Positions 31,811-41,623 are shown, counted from the stretch's first letter. The stretch: 64,000 bases of DNA from Pseudorhodoferax sp. Leaf265 (GCF_001422365.1 NZ_LMMT01000039.1:207502-271501), one strand, 5' to 3'. Numbers and translations are program-made. Notes: a model not told the origin generated them from the sequence alone.

Positions 31811-32586
31811 TGGCAGCGGGGCTGGGCATGCGTGCCGACCAACTGCTGGTGGACCGCGGCCTGGCCGCCTCGCGCTCGCAGGCGCAGCGGCTCATCGCCG
31901 CGGGCCTGGCCTGGCGCGTGGGCAACGGGCCCTGGAAGACGGTGGCCAAGAACCGCGACGAAGTACCGGACCAGGCCGAGCTGCAGCTGCAGGACGATGC
32001 CGAGTCGCGCTACGTCTCGCGCGGCGGGCTCAAGCTCGAAGGCGCGCTGCGCTCCAGCGGCGTGGACCCGACCGGGCTGGTCTGCCTCGATGTGGGCCAG
32101 TCCACCGGCGGCTTCACCGACTGCCTGCTGCAGCACGGCGCAGCGCGTGTCGTGGGCGTGGACGTGGGCCACGACCAGGTGCATCCGCGCGTGCGCGGCG
32201 ACGAACGCGTGCATTGCATCGAGGGCGTGAATGCGCGGGCGCTTGAAGCCGAGGATCTCGGCGACGAACTGCCCGAGCAGGGCTTCGGCCTCATCGTGGG
32301 CGATCTGTCCTTCATCTCGCAGACGCTGGTGCTGCCGGCCGTCGTGCCGGTGCTGGCGGACGACGGCGCATTGCTGATGCTGGTCAAGCCGCAGTTCGAG
32401 CTGCAGCCCGGCCAGGTGGGCAAGGGCGGCATCGTGCGCGACGAAAGCCTGTACCCCGTCGTGCGCGCGCGCATCGAGGCCTGCTGCGCCGAGCTGGGCC
32501 TGGCGGTGGCCGGCTGGTGGGACAGCGCGATCAGCGGGGGCGACGGCAACCGCGAGTTTTGGATCCTGGGGAGAAAGCAAGCATGA
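31810..32586 (+). CDS. tlyA: TlyA-family rRNA 2'-O-methyltransferase
   Basis: A 258-aa SAM-dependent rRNA methyltransferase (hemolysin A family). An S4 RNA-binding domain occupies residues about 7-65 (RADQLLVDRGLAASRSQAQRL is its start). The FtsJ-like domain then has LDVGQSTGGFTDCLLQ (SAM loop), VVGVDVGHDQ and LVKPQFE. Members methylate 16S/23S rRNA; the target here is not known. Placement between ahcY and metF is common in Burkholderiales and makes sense, since every methylation yields SAH. It overlaps ahcY by one base and metF by four (ATGA). Confidence 0.9.
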
Positions 32587-33425
32587 ACACGGACAGCCCG
32601 GCCTTGCCGGTCAGCTACGAGTTCTTTCCGCCGAAGACGCCCGAGGGCGTGGCCAAGCTGCGGGGCGTGCGCCAGGCGTTGTACGCGCGCAAGCCCAGCT
32701 TCTGCTCGGTGACCTACGGAGCCGGCGGCTCGACGCAGCAGGGCACCTTCGGTACCGTGGGCGAGATCCTGGCCGAGGGCGTGGACGCGGCCTCGCACTT
32801 CTCGTGCATCGGTGCCACCAAGGACAGCGTGCGCACGCAGCTGGCCGAGCTGCGCGCCATGGGCGTCAAGCGCCTGGTGGCGTTGCGCGGCGACCTGCCC
32901 AGCGGCTATGGCGCGGGTGGCGAGTTCCAATACGCCAGCGACCTCGTGGCCTTCATCCGCGCCGAAACGGGCGACGCCTTCCACATCGAGGTGGCGGCCT
33001 ACCCGGAAGTGCACCCGCAGGCGCGCTCGCCCGAGGCCGACCTGCAGGCCTACGCGGCCAAGGTACGCGCGGGGGCCGACTCGGCCATCACGCAGTACTT
33101 CTACAACGCCGACGCCTACTTCCGCTTCTGCGCGGACGGCCAGCGCCTGGGCCTGGACGTGCCCATCGTGCCGGGCATCATGCCGATCGGCAGCTCCACG
33201 CAGCTCATGCGCTTCTCGGACGCCTGCGGTGCCGAGATCCCGCGCTGGATCCGGCTGCGGCTGCAGGCCTTCGGCGACGACACGGCCTCCATCAAGTCCT
33301 TCGGCCTGGACGTGGTGACCACGCTGTGCGAGCAGCTGCTGCGCGGCGGCGCGCCGGGGCTGCACTTCTACACGATGAACCAGTCGGTGGCCACGCTGGA
33401 GCTCTGCCGGCGCCTGGGCCTGTAG
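32583..33425 (+). CDS. metF: 5,10-methylenetetrahydrofolate reductase
   Basis: FAD enzyme that makes 5-methyl-THF for methionine synthesis, 280 aa, standard for bacterial MetF. The N-terminal SYEFFPPKTPEG motif contains the catalytic Glu; SVTYGAGGST and LRGDLP are the substrate and flavin segments, and ITQYFYNADAYFRF is conserved. The start overlaps the tlyA stop as ATGA. Together with ahcY this completes both ends of the activated methyl cycle under one riboswitch. No clear terminator follows; the next 139 bases lead to ompW. Confidence 0.95.
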   Translation: MNTDSPALPVSYEFFPPKTPEGVAKLRGVRQALYARKPSFCSVTYGAGGSTQQGTFGTVGEILAEGVDAASHFSCIGATKDSVRTQLAELRAMGVKRLVALRGDLPSGYGAGGEFQYASDLVAFIRAETGDAFHIEVAAYPEVHPQARSPEADLQAYAAKVRAGADSAITQYFYNADAYFRFCADGQRLGLDVPIVPGIMPIGSSTQLMRFSDACGAEIPRWIRLRLQAFGDDTASIKSFGLDVVTTLCEQLLRGGAPGLHFYTMNQSVATLELCRRLGL

Positions 33426-33522
33426 ATCGTTTGACGCAGCGCAAGCCGCCGGCAGGCTCGGGCCGCCGGTGCCGCGCTGTTTGAGGCGCATCAAGCCGCG
33501 CACACCACGGTCCTTCTGTAAT

Positions 33523-33547
33523 CGGTCTCGGGAGTGTTCCCGGACCG
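33523..33547 (+). other. Hairpin in the ompW 5' leader
   Basis: CGGTC (33523-33527) and CGGGA (33529-33533) pair with TCCCG (33538-33542) and GACCG (33543-33547) across a GTGT loop and a one-base bulge. It ends 17 bases before the ompW ATG with no T-run after it, so a leader-stability or translation-control element is more likely than a terminator. A -10-like TGTAAT lies at 33517-33522, which would put the hairpin near the 5' end of the transcript. The rest of 33426-33564 shows no gene. Confidence 0.45.
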
Positions 33548-33564
33548 ATGACAGAGAAAAGACC

Positions 33565-34164
33565 ATGAACAAGCAATTGATCGCCGCGGCCGTGCTGGGC
33601 CTGGCGGTGGCCGCCCCCGCAATCGCACAAAGCACCGCGACCGGCCCCTGGCAGGTGCGCGTGCGCGCCGTGCACCTGAACAGCGACAACGGCGACAGCA
33701 CGGGCCTGGGCTTGTCCATCAACAACAAGACCATCCCCGAAGTCGACATCAGCTATTTCTTCACGCCCAACATCGCCGCCGAGCTGGTGCTGACGATCCC
33801 GCAGAAGCACGACCTGCGTTCCAATGGCACCACCATCGGCACGCTGCGCCACCTGCCGCCCACGCTGACGGCGCAGTACCACTTCAACCCGACCGGCAGT
33901 GTGCGGCCCTATGTGGGTGCCGGCATCAACTACACGCGCTTCAGCTCGGTGCACCTGCCGGCCGGCGTGGGCATCGACCGCAGCAGCTTTGGCGGCGCGC
34001 TGCAGCTGGGTGTGGACATTCCGCTGCCTTACAAGAACCTGGTGCTGAACTTCGACATCAAGAAGGTCTGGCTGGGCACGGACGTGAAGGTCGCGGGCAC
34101 CAAGGTCGGTCAGTTCGATGTCGACCCGGTGCTGTTCGGCGTGGGCCTGGGCTGGCGCTTCTAG
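33565..34164 (+). CDS. ompW: OmpW-family outer membrane protein
   Basis: Small eight-stranded outer-membrane barrel of 199 aa. A signal peptide ends at AIAQS (residue 22). Typical OmpW strands follow: GPWQVRVRAVHLNSD, IPEVDISYFFTPNIAAEL, TLTAQYHFNP..VRPYVGAGINYT, and a terminal GLGWRF with the C-terminal Phe. OmpW forms a hydrophobic channel and is often induced by stress or low oxygen; no FNR box is seen here. The TAG stop interleaves with the stop of the convergent TPR gene in CTAG. Confidence 0.93.
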   Translation: MNKQLIAAAVLGLAVAAPAIAQSTATGPWQVRVRAVHLNSDNGDSTGLGLSINNKTIPEVDISYFFTPNIAAELVLTIPQKHDLRSNGTTIGTLRHLPPTLTAQYHFNPTGSVRPYVGAGINYTRFSSVHLPAGVGIDRSSFGGALQLGVDIPLPYKNLVLNFDIKKVWLGTDVKVAGTKVGQFDVDPVLFGVGLGWRF

Positions 34165-35462
34165 GCAAGGCCCAGGGCGAGGGCCAGCGACCGGCCCTGG
34201 CGCTGCAGCCGGCGCGAGGCCGGCAGGACGCGCGCCTGCTGCTGCACAAGGTTCTGCGCCTCGGCCAGCTGGCCGCCGCGTGCGAGCGCGTCGATGTAGA
34301 TCTGCTGGAACAGGTCGCGCTGCGCGTGGCTGCCGCCGATCTCGCGCAGCCGTGGCAAGGCGAGTGCGAGCGCGCGTGCCGACTCGGCATGCCGGCCGCG
34401 CGCATGGGCCAGGAGTCCTTGCGCGGCGGGCAGGGCGATCTCTCGCCAGGTGCGGTCAGCGGACGCGCGCTGCGCGAGGTTGGCCAGCAACTGGTCGGCC
34501 TCGGGCCGGCCGGCACGTGCCAGGCCGTAGAGGTACTGCAGATCCAGGAAGGCCAGCACCTGGTCGGCCACGCGCGGGGCCAGCCAGGTCGCCAGCTCCT
34601 GCCAACGTGCGCCCACGTTGGCGCCGGCCAGTTCCAGCCGCGCGAGCAGCGAAACCGCGTTGATCTGGTCCTGCGAATAGGCCGGCAGCACGCCCCAGAC
34701 CTGCTCGTCGTACAGCCGCAGCGCGTCGTCGAACTGTTCCAGTTCGATCGCGAACAACGCGGCATGCCACCAGTTGTGCGTGCGCATGAAGGAGTTGAGG
34801 CCCCGCCAATGCGGAGCCATCTCGGCCATGAATTGCTGGCCTTCCACGATGCGGCCCTCGGTCAGCATCACGTGCGCGAGCGCGTGGTGCGCCCAGGGCT
34901 CGCCGGGTTCGCCTGCGAGTGCTTGGCGGGCGGCGTCTTCGGCCTCGTCCAGGAAGTGGCACTGCTCCCAGCCGAAGGCCAGCATGCCATGCAGCTGCGG
35001 CACTTCGCCGGCGGCCGGTAGCACGGCGCGCGCGAGCCGCAGCATGCCGGGCGCGTCGCCACGGTTGAACAGGTGGTACTGGCCGAGCTTGACGGAGACC
35101 AGGTCGCGCGGACATTCGACGGCCTGTTCTTCGTGCAGCGTGATGGCGCGGGCGATGTCGCCGGCCACCCAGGCCGCGATGGCGGCCACGAAGCGCTGTT
35201 CGCGCGGCGTGGCCCGTGAAGCTGCGGCTTGCGCGCGCTCCACGTGCGGCCTGGCGGCAGCTGGCGCGCCGGGCGTCTCGGCGAACATCTGCAGCGCTGC
35301 GGCGTAGGCCTGCACGAGCGCGGCGGACTCGCTGTCCGCGATCTCCAGCAGCGCCACCGCGCGTGGCTCGTAGCGCAGCAGGCCCTGCACGAAGTCGTCG
35401 ACGCGCGCGAGGCTCGCCGTGTCGTCCAACGTGACCGGGTTGCCCAGGCTGTCGACGGGCAT
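34161..35462 (-). CDS. TPR protein resembling TTC38
   Basis: A 433-aa helical repeat protein of unknown function, similar in pattern to the TTC38 group (tetratricopeptide repeat protein 38), seen in the conserved stretch HHALAHVMLTEGRIVEG and then HNWWHAALFAIELEQFDDAL near residues 195-245. No signal peptide, so cytoplasmic. It begins 10 bases after the binding-protein gene at 35473 and is the last gene of the oligopeptide transporter operon. Some bacterial TTC38-like proteins sit near amidohydrolase or peptide genes, but no function is established. Confidence 0.75.
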   Translation of the reverse strand: MPVDSLGNPVTLDDTASLARVDDFVQGLLRYEPRAVALLEIADSESAALVQAYAAALQMFAETPGAPAAARPHVERAQAAASRATPREQRFVAAIAAWVAGDIARAITLHEEQAVECPRDLVSVKLGQYHLFNRGDAPGMLRLARAVLPAAGEVPQLHGMLAFGWEQCHFLDEAEDAARQALAGEPGEPWAHHALAHVMLTEGRIVEGQQFMAEMAPHWRGLNSFMRTHNWWHAALFAIELEQFDDALRLYDEQVWGVLPAYSQDQINAVSLLARLELAGANVGARWQELATWLAPRVADQVLAFLDLQYLYGLARAGRPEADQLLANLAQRASADRTWREIALPAAQGLLAHARGRHAESARALALALPRLREIGGSHAQRDLFQQIYIDALARGGQLAEAQNLVQQQARVLPASRRLQRQGRSLALALGLA

Positions 35463-35472
35463 GCCGGTCAGC

Positions 35473-36960
35473 TCAACCCCAGGACAGGGCGCCGAGGTCG
35501 TTGGCGAAGATCGGCAGGGCGGTCCACAGGCCCTTGACGTTCTTCTTCGCGATCGTCGGGAACTGGGGCTGGTACAGGAAGCCGTTGGCCGCGTCCGTGG
35601 CCAGCAGGCGCTGGGCGTCGCCGAGCAGCTTGTTGCGCTCGGCCAGGTTGCCCGTGGCCATGAGCTTGTCGTACAGCGCGCGGTACTCCTTGGAGTCGTA
35701 GCCCCAGTAGTAGTCCGGCTTGGCGTAGTTGTTGAGGTCGAAGGGCTCCACGTGCGAGACGATGGACAGGTCGAAGTTGAAGCCGCCGCCGTAGGTGCCC
35801 GACAGCCACTGCGCCCATTCCACGTTCTGCGTCTTCACGTTGATGCCGATCTTGGCCAGCTGCGCCGTGATGACCTCGCCGCCTTGGCGGGCGTAGGGCG
35901 GCGGCGGCAGCGTCATGGTCAGTTCGAGCGGGGTCTTGATGCCCGACTCGGCCATGAGCTTCTTCGCCTTCTCCAGGTCGAAGGGGTTGATGCCCGTGGT
36001 GTCCACGTAGCCGGGCGCGCCGGGCACGTAGTGGCTGCCGATGGGCGTGCCGAAGCCGTCGGCCGCGCCGTCGATCACGGCCTTGCGGTCGATCGCGGCC
36101 AGGATGGCGCGGCGCACACGCAGGTCCTTGAGCGGGCCGCGGCGGTGGTTGAAGGCCAGGATGGTCTTGGCGCGCGAGCCGGCCAGGATGGTCTGGAACT
36201 GCGGGTTGCCCTTGAACTGCGCGACCACGCGCGTGGCGATGCGCGGGAAGGCGTCCACGTCGCCGGCCAGCAGCGAGGCGGCCTGGGCGGCCGGGTCGGA
36301 GATGAAGCGAAAGCCGATGCGCGAGAGCTTGGCCGCGGCCGGGTTGCGGTAGGCCGGCCACTTGCGCAGCCACAGCGCCGAGCCCTTGTTGTAGCTCTCG
36401 AGCTGGTAGGGGCCGGTGCCGACCGGTTTGGCGGCGTTGGTGTCCACGCTCTTGGGCTCGACGATGACGGCCGTGGCCTGGCCCAGCGCGAACGGCAAGT
36501 CGGGGTCGATCTCCTTGTTCAGCAGCACCACGGTGTAGTCATCCACCACCTGCACCCCCAGGTTGGCGAAGGTGCGCTTGTCCTTGTTGGTGCTCTTCTC
36601 GCCGCCGGCGCGTTCGAACGCGAACTTGACGGTCTGGGCGTTGAAGGGCTCGCCGTTGTGGAACTTGACGTCCTTGCGCAGCCGAAAGGTGTAGGTCTTG
36701 AGGTCGGGCGAGACGTCCCAGCTTTCGGCCAGGAGCGGCACGACGCGGCCGTCGGGCTGGATCTTGGTCAGCGTCTCGTAGATGCTGTAGAGCGTGACCT
36801 CGGCGATCGAGGCGGCGGCGCTGACGGTCGGGTCCAGGCCCGTGGGCTCCAGCGTCATGCCGAGCACCATGGCGTCCTTGCGGTTCTGGGCGAAGGCCGG
36901 CAGCGCGGCGGTGAGGGCGCCGGCGAAGGGGGTGGTCAGGACAGTACGGCGGTTCAACAT
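35473..36960 (-). CDS. Oligopeptide/dipeptide-type ABC substrate-binding protein
   Basis: SBP_bac_5 receptor of 495 aa. The start at 36960 has GGGAGACG upstream and opens with MLNRRTVLTT and a hydrophobic stretch, a possible Tat-type signal (cleavage near AFAQ). Family features include LEPTGLDPTVSAAASIAEV, PLLAESWDVSPDLKTYTF..RKDVKFHNGEPF and the GTGPYQLESY motif. These receptors bind peptides, nickel, opines or glutathione; this one cannot be assigned. Unusually it comes after the permease and ATPase genes (order B-C-D-F-binding protein) in the operon running from 40615 down. Confidence 0.9.
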   Translation of the reverse strand: MLNRRTVLTTPFAGALTAALPAFAQNRKDAMVLGMTLEPTGLDPTVSAAASIAEVTLYSIYETLTKIQPDGRVVPLLAESWDVSPDLKTYTFRLRKDVKFHNGEPFNAQTVKFAFERAGGEKSTNKDKRTFANLGVQVVDDYTVVLLNKEIDPDLPFALGQATAVIVEPKSVDTNAAKPVGTGPYQLESYNKGSALWLRKWPAYRNPAAAKLSRIGFRFISDPAAQAASLLAGDVDAFPRIATRVVAQFKGNPQFQTILAGSRAKTILAFNHRRGPLKDLRVRRAILAAIDRKAVIDGAADGFGTPIGSHYVPGAPGYVDTTGINPFDLEKAKKLMAESGIKTPLELTMTLPPPPYARQGGEVITAQLAKIGINVKTQNVEWAQWLSGTYGGGFNFDLSIVSHVEPFDLNNYAKPDYYWGYDSKEYRALYDKLMATGNLAERNKLLGDAQRLLATDAANGFLYQPQFPTIAKKNVKGLWTALPIFANDLGALSWG

Positions 36961-37006
36961 CTCTACGTCTCCCAAAGAACAAGCAGAAAAACCGGCGGAC
37001 CATACC

Positions 37007-37816
37007 TCAAATCGGGCGCCGGTCCGGCGGCTCGGCACGCGGCACGGCCGCCAACAAGGCCTGGGTGTAGGGGTGCTCGGCGTGCTGGAACAGCTGCGCC
37101 GTCTCGCCGCGTTCGACGATGAGGCCGCGGTGCAGCACGCAGACCTCGTCGCACAGGTGGTGCACCACAGCGAGGTCGTGGCTGATCAGCAGGTAGCTCA
37201 CGCCGTACTTCTCGCGCAGATCCTGCATGAGGTTGAGCACCTGGGCCTGCACCGAGACGTCGAGCGCGCTGACGGGCTCGTCGGCGACGATGAGCTTGGG
37301 CCGCGTGATCAGTGCGCGGGCGATCGCGATGCGCTGACGCTGGCCGCCCGAGAACTCGTGCGGGTACTTGTCCAGGTCGGTGCTGCGCAGGCCCACGGCG
37401 GCCAGCATCTCGCCCGCGAGTGCGCGCTGTTCCTGCCGGCCCGAGTCGGCCAGTGCGGCCAGCGGCTCGGCGACGATACGGGCCACGGTCTGGCGCGGGT
37501 CCAGCGAACCGTAGGGGTCCTGGAACACCATCTGGAAATCGCGCCGCGCGGCCTTGAGCGCCTGCTCGTCGAGCGTGTGCAAATCCTTGCCCAGCAGGCG
37601 CACGCTGCCGCTGGTCGGGCGGTCCAGCGCCATGATCAGGCGTGCGATGGTGGACTTGCCCGAGCCCGACTCGCCCACGATGCCGAGGCTGCGGCCGGCC
37701 TGCAGCGCGAAGCTCACGCCGTTGAGCGCGCGCACCATGGGTGGCGGGCCGAACAGGCGCTCGCGCGGCATCGCGTAGTGGCGCACGAGGTCCTGCACTT
37801 CGAGCAAGGCTGTCAT
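37007..37816 (-). CDS. ABC transporter ATPase, DppF/OppF type
   Basis: Nucleotide-binding subunit of 269 aa with GESGSGKST (Walker A, near residue 50), [16 protein letters not shown] (signature), LIVADEPVSALD (Walker B) and the switch His in LLISHDLAV. The C-terminal HPYTQALLAAVP segment is the oligopeptide-transporter ATPase tail. Its ATG overlaps the stop of the DppD-type gene (ATGA). Together the two ATPases power the two permeases at 38796-40615. Confidence 0.93.
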   Translation of the reverse strand: MTALLEVQDLVRHYAMPRERLFGPPPMVRALNGVSFALQAGRSLGIVGESGSGKSTIARLIMALDRPTSGSVRLLGKDLHTLDEQALKAARRDFQMVFQDPYGSLDPRQTVARIVAEPLAALADSGRQEQRALAGEMLAAVGLRSTDLDKYPHEFSGGQRQRIAIARALITRPKLIVADEPVSALDVSVQAQVLNLMQDLREKYGVSYLLISHDLAVVHHLCDEVCVLHRGLIVERGETAQLFQHAEHPYTQALLAAVPRAEPPDRRPI

Positions 37817-38799
37817 GCCGCCACTCCCGCGATCTCGGGCAGCCGGATGCAGCGCACGGCATGGTCGTGCGGCAGCAGCGTAGGCGGCGGCACCGTGGCG
37901 TGGCAGTCGGGCACGGTGTGGGCGCAGCGGCCGGCGAACGGGCAGCCGGGCGGCAGGTCCACGAGCTCGGGCACGCTGCCCGCAATGGTCGCCAGCCGAT
38001 GGCCCTTGGCTGCGCCCAGCGCGGGCCGGGCCGCGAACAGGCCCTGCGTGTAGGGGTGGGCGCGTTCGGCGAACACGGCGGCCGTGGGCCCGCTCTCGAC
38101 CACGCTGCCGCCGTACATGACCAGCATGCGCGAGACGGTCTGCGCGATCACGCCAAGGTCGTGCGAGATCAGGATCAGCGCCATGCCGCGCTCGGCCACG
38201 AGTTCGGCCAGCAGGTCGAGGATCTGCTTCTGGATCGTCACGTCCAGCGCCGTCGTGGGCTCGTCGGCGATCAGCAGGTCGGGCCCGCAGGCCAGCGCCA
38301 TGGCGATCATGATGCGCTGCCGCTGGCCGCCCGAGAACTGGTGCGGGTAGGCGTCCAGGCGCTGCGCCGCGTCGGGGATGCCCACGCGGTCGAGCAGGGC
38401 CAGGGCCTCGCGCCGTGCGTCGGCCTTGGACAGGCCGCGGTGCAGCCGCAGCGGCTCGGCCACCTGGCGCGCGATGGTGTGCACCGGGTTCAGCGCCGTC
38501 ATGGGCTCCTGGAAGATCATGCCGATGCGGTTGCCGCGGATCTTGCACATCGCGGACTCGGGCAGGCCCACGAGTTCCTGGCCGCCGAAGCGGATGCTGC
38601 CGCCCACGCGCGCGTTGGCGGGCAACAGGCCCATCAGCGACATCACGGTGATGGACTTGCCGCAGCCCGATTCGCCGACGATGCCCAGCGTCTCGCCGCG
38701 CGCGAGGTCGAAGGACAGGCCGCGCACGGCGTCGGCCGGCCCGCGCTGCGTGGTCAGGCCGATGCGCAGGTCACGCACCTGGAGCAGAGGTTCACTCAT
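37813..38799 (-). CDS. ABC transporter ATPase, DppD/OppD type
   Basis: A 328-aa nucleotide-binding subunit: GESGCGKS (Walker A), [28 protein letters not shown] and ILISHDLGV are present. The C-terminal part has the oligo_HPY region with the cysteine pattern [14 protein letters not shown], which in this class binds an iron-sulfur cluster. ATGA overlaps at both ends link it to the permease gene upstream and the DppF-type gene downstream. Confidence 0.93.
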   Translation of the reverse strand: MSEPLLQVRDLRIGLTTQRGPADAVRGLSFDLARGETLGIVGESGCGKSITVMSLMGLLPANARVGGSIRFGGQELVGLPESAMCKIRGNRIGMIFQEPMTALNPVHTIARQVAEPLRLHRGLSKADARREALALLDRVGIPDAAQRLDAYPHQFSGGQRQRIMIAMALACGPDLLIADEPTTALDVTIQKQILDLLAELVAERGMALILISHDLGVIAQTVSRMLVMYGGSVVESGPTAAVFAERAHPYTQGLFAARPALGAAKGHRLATIAGSVPELVDLPPGCPFAGRCAHTVPDCHATVPPPTLLPHDHAVRCIRLPEIAGVAA

Positions 38800-39659
38800 C
38801 TTGCGCGGGCCAATCTTGGGTCGAGCAGGTCGCGCAGACCGTCGCCCAGCATGTTGAGCCCCAGCACGGCCAGCGCGATCGCCAGGCCCGGGAACACCGC
38901 CAGCAGCGGCTGCTGGAACATCAGGGTCTGCGCCTCGCTGAGCATGCGGCCCCAGGAGGGCTGCGGCGGCTGCGTTCCAAGGCCCAGGTAGGACAGCGCG
39001 GCCTCGGCCAGGATCGCGATGGCGAAGCGGATCGTGCTCTGCACGATCAGCGCGGCCGAGATGTTGGGCAGCACGTGCTGGAAGGTGATGGCCCAGGCGC
39101 CCTTGCCGCAGGCGCGCGCAGCGGTCACGTACTCGCGCGCCCAGACCGCCTTGGCCGAGCCGCGGGCGATGCGCGCGAACATCGGGATGTTGTAGATGCC
39201 GATGGCGACGATGGCGTTGACGATGCCCGGCCCGAACACCGCCGTCAGCATGATGGCCGACAGGATGGCCGGAAAGGCCAGCGAGAAGTCTGCGAGCCGC
39301 ATGATGGCCTCTTCGACCCAGCCGCGCCGCGCGGCGGCCAGCAGGCCCAGCGCCGTGCCGGCGACGAGGCCGATGCCGACCGCGATCACGCCCACGAGGA
39401 TGGAGGCACGCGCGCCCACGAGCAGCAGCGAGGCCACATCGCGGCCGAAGGCGTCCGTGCCCAGCCAGTGGCTGGCCGTGGGGCCTTGCAGCTTGTTGGC
39501 CATGTCCATCTCGAGCGGCGCCCAGGGCGTCCAGAGGTAGGAGAGCAGGGCGGCTGCGAGCAGCAGCGCGGTGAGCACGGCGCCGATGACGAAGCTGCGG
39601 TGGCGCAGCGCGCGCGACCAGAAGCCGGGGGCTTGGGCAACAGGGAGGACGGCGCTCAT
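38796..39659 (-). CDS. ABC transporter permease, DppC/OppC type
   Basis: Inner-membrane permease of 287 aa, six predicted helices. After TM1 it has HWLGTDAFGRDVASLLLVGARAS, the typical DppC/OppC periplasmic entry. The cytoplasmic EAA loop is at about 170-190 (EYVTAARACGKGAWAI). The overlap with its neighbours by ATGA on both sides indicates a tight operon. It pairs with the DppB-type permease to form the channel. Confidence 0.93.
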   Translation of the reverse strand: MSAVLPVAQAPGFWSRALRHRSFVIGAVLTALLLAAALLSYLWTPWAPLEMDMANKLQGPTASHWLGTDAFGRDVASLLLVGARASILVGVIAVGIGLVAGTALGLLAAARRGWVEEAIMRLADFSLAFPAILSAIMLTAVFGPGIVNAIVAIGIYNIPMFARIARGSAKAVWAREYVTAARACGKGAWAITFQHVLPNISAALIVQSTIRFAIAILAEAALSYLGLGTQPPQPSWGRMLSEAQTLMFQQPLLAVFPGLAIALAVLGLNMLGDGLRDLLDPRLARAR

Positions 39660-40615
39660 ATGTCGGACGCCTTCAGGCGCGGGTCGATCACGGCGTAGAG
39701 CAGGTCGACCACGAAGTTCACGATGACCACCATGGCCGCCAGCAGCATCACGCAGTTGCGCACCACGATCAGGTCGCGGTTGGCGATGGACTGGAAGATC
39801 AGCCGGCCCAGGCCCGGCAGGTAGAACACGTTCTCGACCACGATGGTGCCGGCCATGAGTTCGGCGAACTGCATGCCCATGACCGTGATGACGGGGATCA
39901 GCGCGTTGCGCAGCACATGGCCCCAGAGCACGGCGCGCTGGCGCAGGCCCTTGGCGCGCGCGGTGCGCACGAAGTCCTCACGCATGACCTCGAGCACGGC
40001 CGAGCGCGTGATGCGCGCGAGGATGGCGGCCTGCACCACGGCCAGCGAAAGGGCGGGCAACACCAGTGCCTTGAGGCCTTGCCACAGGCCGTCCAGGCCT
40101 TCGCCCCAGCCGTCGAAGCCGCCGGCCGAGAACCATTGCAGCTTCACCGAGAACAGCAGGATCAACAGGATCGCGAACCAGAAGTTCGGGATCGCGATGC
40201 CGACCTGGGTCAGGCCCATGAGCCCCACGTCGCCGATCTGGTTGTGGCGCGATGCGGCGGTCACGCCCACGATCAAGGCCAGCACGGTCGTCAGCAGCAT
40301 GGCGATGATGGCCAGCGGCATGGTCAGCGCCAGGCGTTCGAGGATCAGGTCCAGCACGGGCGAACCGTAGGCGTGGCTGTCGCCCAGGTTGCCGGTGACG
40401 AGGCCGCCCATCCATTGCCAGTAGCGTGTCCAGGCCGGCAGGTCCAGGCCCAGCTTGGCGGCGAGTTCGGCCACGGCCTCGGGCGAGGCGTCCGGGCCCA
40501 GCAGGATCTGCGCGGCGTTGCCGGGCAGGATGTCGAGCACCAGGAAGACGATGACCGAGGCGCCGATCAGCGTCGCGACCAGGGTGGCGAAGCGCTTGGC
40601 GAGGAACAGGCTCAT
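39656..40615 (-). CDS. ABC transporter permease, DppB/OppB type
   Basis: First gene of the transporter operon, 319 aa. The start at 40615 opens directly into MSLFLAKRFATLVATLIGASVIVF, the usual DppB amphipathic start and TM1. The EAA loop reads EDFVRTARAKGLRQRAVLWGHVLRNALIP, near residue 210. An in-frame extension to 40687 lacks hydrophobic or conserved sequence. It is divergent from the ferredoxin gene with 98 bases between starts; no clear promoter was seen there. Confidence 0.93.
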   Translation of the reverse strand: MSLFLAKRFATLVATLIGASVIVFLVLDILPGNAAQILLGPDASPEAVAELAAKLGLDLPAWTRYWQWMGGLVTGNLGDSHAYGSPVLDLILERLALTMPLAIIAMLLTTVLALIVGVTAASRHNQIGDVGLMGLTQVGIAIPNFWFAILLILLFSVKLQWFSAGGFDGWGEGLDGLWQGLKALVLPALSLAVVQAAILARITRSAVLEVMREDFVRTARAKGLRQRAVLWGHVLRNALIPVITVMGMQFAELMAGTIVVENVFYLPGLGRLIFQSIANRDLIVVRNCVMLLAAMVVIVNFVVDLLYAVIDPRLKASDI

Positions 40616-40713
40616 GGTGCGCCGCTCGGTGTGATGGGCCTTGGGCCTGGTGTGGGGCGGGTCATCGTCGGCCGCCATGATAGCCATGGCGGCGCGGGCA
40701 GGATAATCGGGCC

Positions 40714-40989
40714 ATGGCCCTGACCATCACCGATGAGTGCATCAACTGCGACGTGTGCGAGCCCGAGTGCCCGAACGACGCCATTTCCATGGGCGAGGCG
40801 TTCTACCAGATCGCGCCCGACCGCTGCACCGAGTGCGTGGGCCACTTCGACGAGCCGCAGTGCGTGCAGATCTGCCCCGTGGCCTGCATCCCGGTGCACC
40901 CGGACTTCGTGGAGAGCAAGGAAAGCCTGTGGGCCAAGTACCGCAGGCTGCAGGCCGAGGCCGGCAAGCCCGCGGTCGATCAGGCCTGA
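40714..40989 (+). CDS. YfhL-type 2[4Fe-4S] ferredoxin
   Basis: Electron carrier of 91 aa with two clusters. The first motif is C-x2-C-x2-C-x3-C (Cys9, 12, 15, 19), followed by Pro; the second is C-x2-C-x8-C-x3-C-P, the long loop seen in YfhL/Alvin-type ferredoxins with low potential. The partner is unknown. Its last 10 bases overlap the 3' end of pth on the other strand. Confidence 0.92.
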   Translation: MALTITDECINCDVCEPECPNDAISMGEAFYQIAPDRCTECVGHFDEPQCVQICPVACIPVHPDFVESKESLWAKYRRLQAEAGKPAVDQA

Positions 40990-41615
40990 GAGGACGTTGC
41001 CGGCGCCGGCGGCTCCTGCCGCGGTGGCTTGGGCCGCGGTGGCTTGCTGGTGTGGATCTGCATCATGGCCTGCGTGAAGTCGCCCGCCACCAGCAGCGGC
41101 AGCGCGCGCACCGAGCGCTGGATGCATTCGTCGATCGCGTCGCGGTGCTCGGCCATGGGCTTCTTGAGCACCCAGCTCAGCACCTGGTCTTTGGCACCCG
41201 GATGGCCGATGCCCAGGCGCAGCCGCCAGTAGTTGGGCGAGCCCAACTGCGCATGGATGTCGCGCAGGCCGTTGTGGCCCGCGTGGCTGCCGCCCTGCTT
41301 GAGCTTGACCTGGCCCGGCACGATGTCCAGTTCGTCGTGCGCGACCAGCACCTCCTCGGGCGCGATCTTGAAGAAGCGCGCGAGCGCGGCGACCGACTTG
41401 CCCGACAGGTTCATGAAGGTCTGCGGCTCCAGCAGCCACAGTGTCTGGCCCTGGAACTGCGCACGCGCCGCGAGGCCGAAGTAGCTTTTCTCGGGCACGA
41501 GCGACACCTTGAGCTCGCGCGCGAGCGCGTCGATGAACCAGAAGCCGGCGTTGTGCCGGGTCTGTTCGTAATCAGAGCCCGGGTTGCCCAGGCCGACGAA
41601 AAGCTTGATCCCCAT
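40980..41615 (-). CDS. pth: Peptidyl-tRNA hydrolase
   Basis: Releases tRNA from stalled peptidyl-tRNA; essential in most bacteria. The 211-aa protein has [18 protein letters not shown] with the catalytic His21, the FMNLSG segment, HDELD and [13 protein letters not shown]. The C-terminal tail (about residues 190-211) is Pro-rich and poorly conserved. It normally follows rplY directly, but here a Bug receptor gene lies between, only 8 bases upstream, so pth is probably co-transcribed with that receptor. Confidence 0.95.
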   Translation of the reverse strand: MGIKLFVGLGNPGSDYEQTRHNAGFWFIDALARELKVSLVPEKSYFGLAARAQFQGQTLWLLEPQTFMNLSGKSVAALARFFKIAPEEVLVAHDELDIVPGQVKLKQGGSHAGHNGLRDIHAQLGSPNYWRLRLGIGHPGAKDQVLSWVLKKPMAEHRDAIDECIQRSVRALPLLVAGDFTQAMMQIHTSKPPRPKPPRQEPPAPATSSQA

Positions 41616-41623
41616 GGCCTGGA

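Noticed and set aside
33426..33564. FNR/ANR box upstream of ompW
   Set aside because: No TTGAT-N4-ATCAA-like sequence is present, so oxygen control was not claimed.
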